The position numbers and the translations under genes were made by a program. Source: Pantoea cypripedii (GTDB lineage Bacteria > Pseudomonadota > Gammaproteobacteria > Enterobacterales > Enterobacteriaceae). From it: a stretch of DNA of 64,000 bases. This document shows, in pieces, positions 63,592 to 64,000 of the stretch; within the stretch, counting starts at the first letter, position 1, and each line of letters starts with the position of its first letter. Under the pieces are notes generated by a model. The model saw nothing but the letters and a program-made list of their open reading frames with translations, did no database searches and was not told where the DNA came from. The stretch covers positions 2,531,832-2,595,831 of the forward strand of contig NZ_MLJI01000001.1 in NCBI RefSeq assembly GCF_002095535.1, given 5' to 3'.

Positions 63592-64000
63592 TTAGTAGCC
63601 GGTCATAATTTCGATCTTTGAACCATCAGTGAAACGGGAGAAACGGAAAGCGTTGGGGTCCACCACCGGGGTACGGTTAAGCACCAAATCGGCGGTGAGG
63701 CGTCCGGCTCCGGGTCCGATACCAAAACCATGGCCGGAAAAACCGGTGGCCATCACCAGGCCGGGATAACGTTCGATATGGGAAATCACCGGGATGGCAT
63801 CCGGCAGCACATCAATGCAGCCAGCCCAGCGCTGGGCGACTTTCAGCCCGGCCAGTGCGGGCAGTTGTTGCTTAAGCTGCTCCAGCACCTTGTCAGTAAG
63901 TTTTCTCGATGGCGGCAGGTCGAGTACGCGGCAGTATTCAAACGGGCTGGGTTCATCCAGATGCCAGTGACGCGGCATCCGCCACTCATCATAAAATCGT
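63592..64000 (-). CDS. FAD-dependent oxidoreductase, 5' end cut by window edge
   Basis: The C-terminal 135 residues of a DAO-family enzyme. The frame is open to the right edge (RFYDEWRMPRHWHLDEPSPF upstream of the first internal Met). The C-terminal FAD-binding pattern PGLVMATGFSGHGFGIGPGA is clear. It is upstream of the binding-protein gene in the same operon, so the cluster holds two different amine oxidases. Confidence 0.85.
   Translation of the reverse strand, partial: RFYDEWRMPRHWHLDEPSPFEYCRVLDLPPSRKLTDKVLEQLKQQLPALAGLKVAQRWAGCIDVLPDAIPVISHIERYPGLVMATGFSGHGFGIGPGAGRLTADLVLNRTPVVDPNAFRFSRFTDGSKIEIMTGY

Overview
The window looks like a chromosomal segment of a Pantoea/Erwinia-type enterobacterium (Erwiniaceae). 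The gene order fliC-fliD-fliS-fliT-yedD, fliE, fliF to fliR, rcsA-dsrB-(dsrA)-yodD-yedP-dgcQ-yodC-yedI-vsr-dcm-yedJ-mtfA-tRNA-Asn closely follows the same stretch of the Escherichia coli chromosome, and the proteins read as close but not identical enterobacterial homologues. There is no plasmid or phage core. The naming rests on recognised protein families and synteny, not on a database search.

Positions 1-20400 hold the late and middle flagellar genes. They comprise a truncated family-2 glycosyltransferase beside flagellin, sigma-28 promoters for fliC and fliD, and the export, switch and basal-body operon fliF to fliR, with fliE divergent from it. Between fliT and fliE lies a group of stress and signalling genes: lipoprotein YedD, an IraP-like RpoS anti-adaptor, a LexA-controlled DinI/MsgA protein, and a BluF blue-light receptor whose EAL motifs look intact, unlike those of E. 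coli BluF. A structured region at 5894-6024 looks like an undescribed small RNA with its own promoter and operators.

Positions 20400-37650 carry rcsA, a chemoreceptor gene with a sigma-28-like promoter, dsrB, a second candidate sRNA, yodD, and a recognisable but shortened dsrA on the minus strand. Next come a glucosylglycerate osmolyte pair (synthase plus phosphatase), diguanylate cyclase dgcQ, several small proteins, divergent vsr and dcm, an atypical second chemoreceptor, yedJ, a lone phage-type ASCH protein, mtfA and tRNA-Asn.

Positions 37685-45113 form an AT-rich accessory island with two tandem, non-identical ATPase/HNH-nuclease modules that resemble the Septu (PtuA/PtuB) antiphage system. 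They sit on either side of an OprB-type porin gene. Related hairpins and a short remnant of a quiB-like gene end flank the second module, which suggests a recombination footprint.

Positions 45243-51849 carry what looks like a periplasmic dehydroquinate to dehydroshikimate to protocatechuate route (exported type I dehydroquinase and an exported beta-helix protein). It is followed by a gallate/protocatechuate-type UbiD decarboxylase with its UbiX partner, a DUF554 membrane protein and a divergent LysR regulator. The rest contains a serine-dehydratase/RidA pair with a DauR-type regulator, an LprI-like exported protein, the catecholate siderophore receptor fiu with ybiX under a Fur box, and a peptide/amine-type ABC importer lacking visible ATPases, set between two FAD amine oxidases. 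Three copies of a dispersed palindromic repeat lie between genes.
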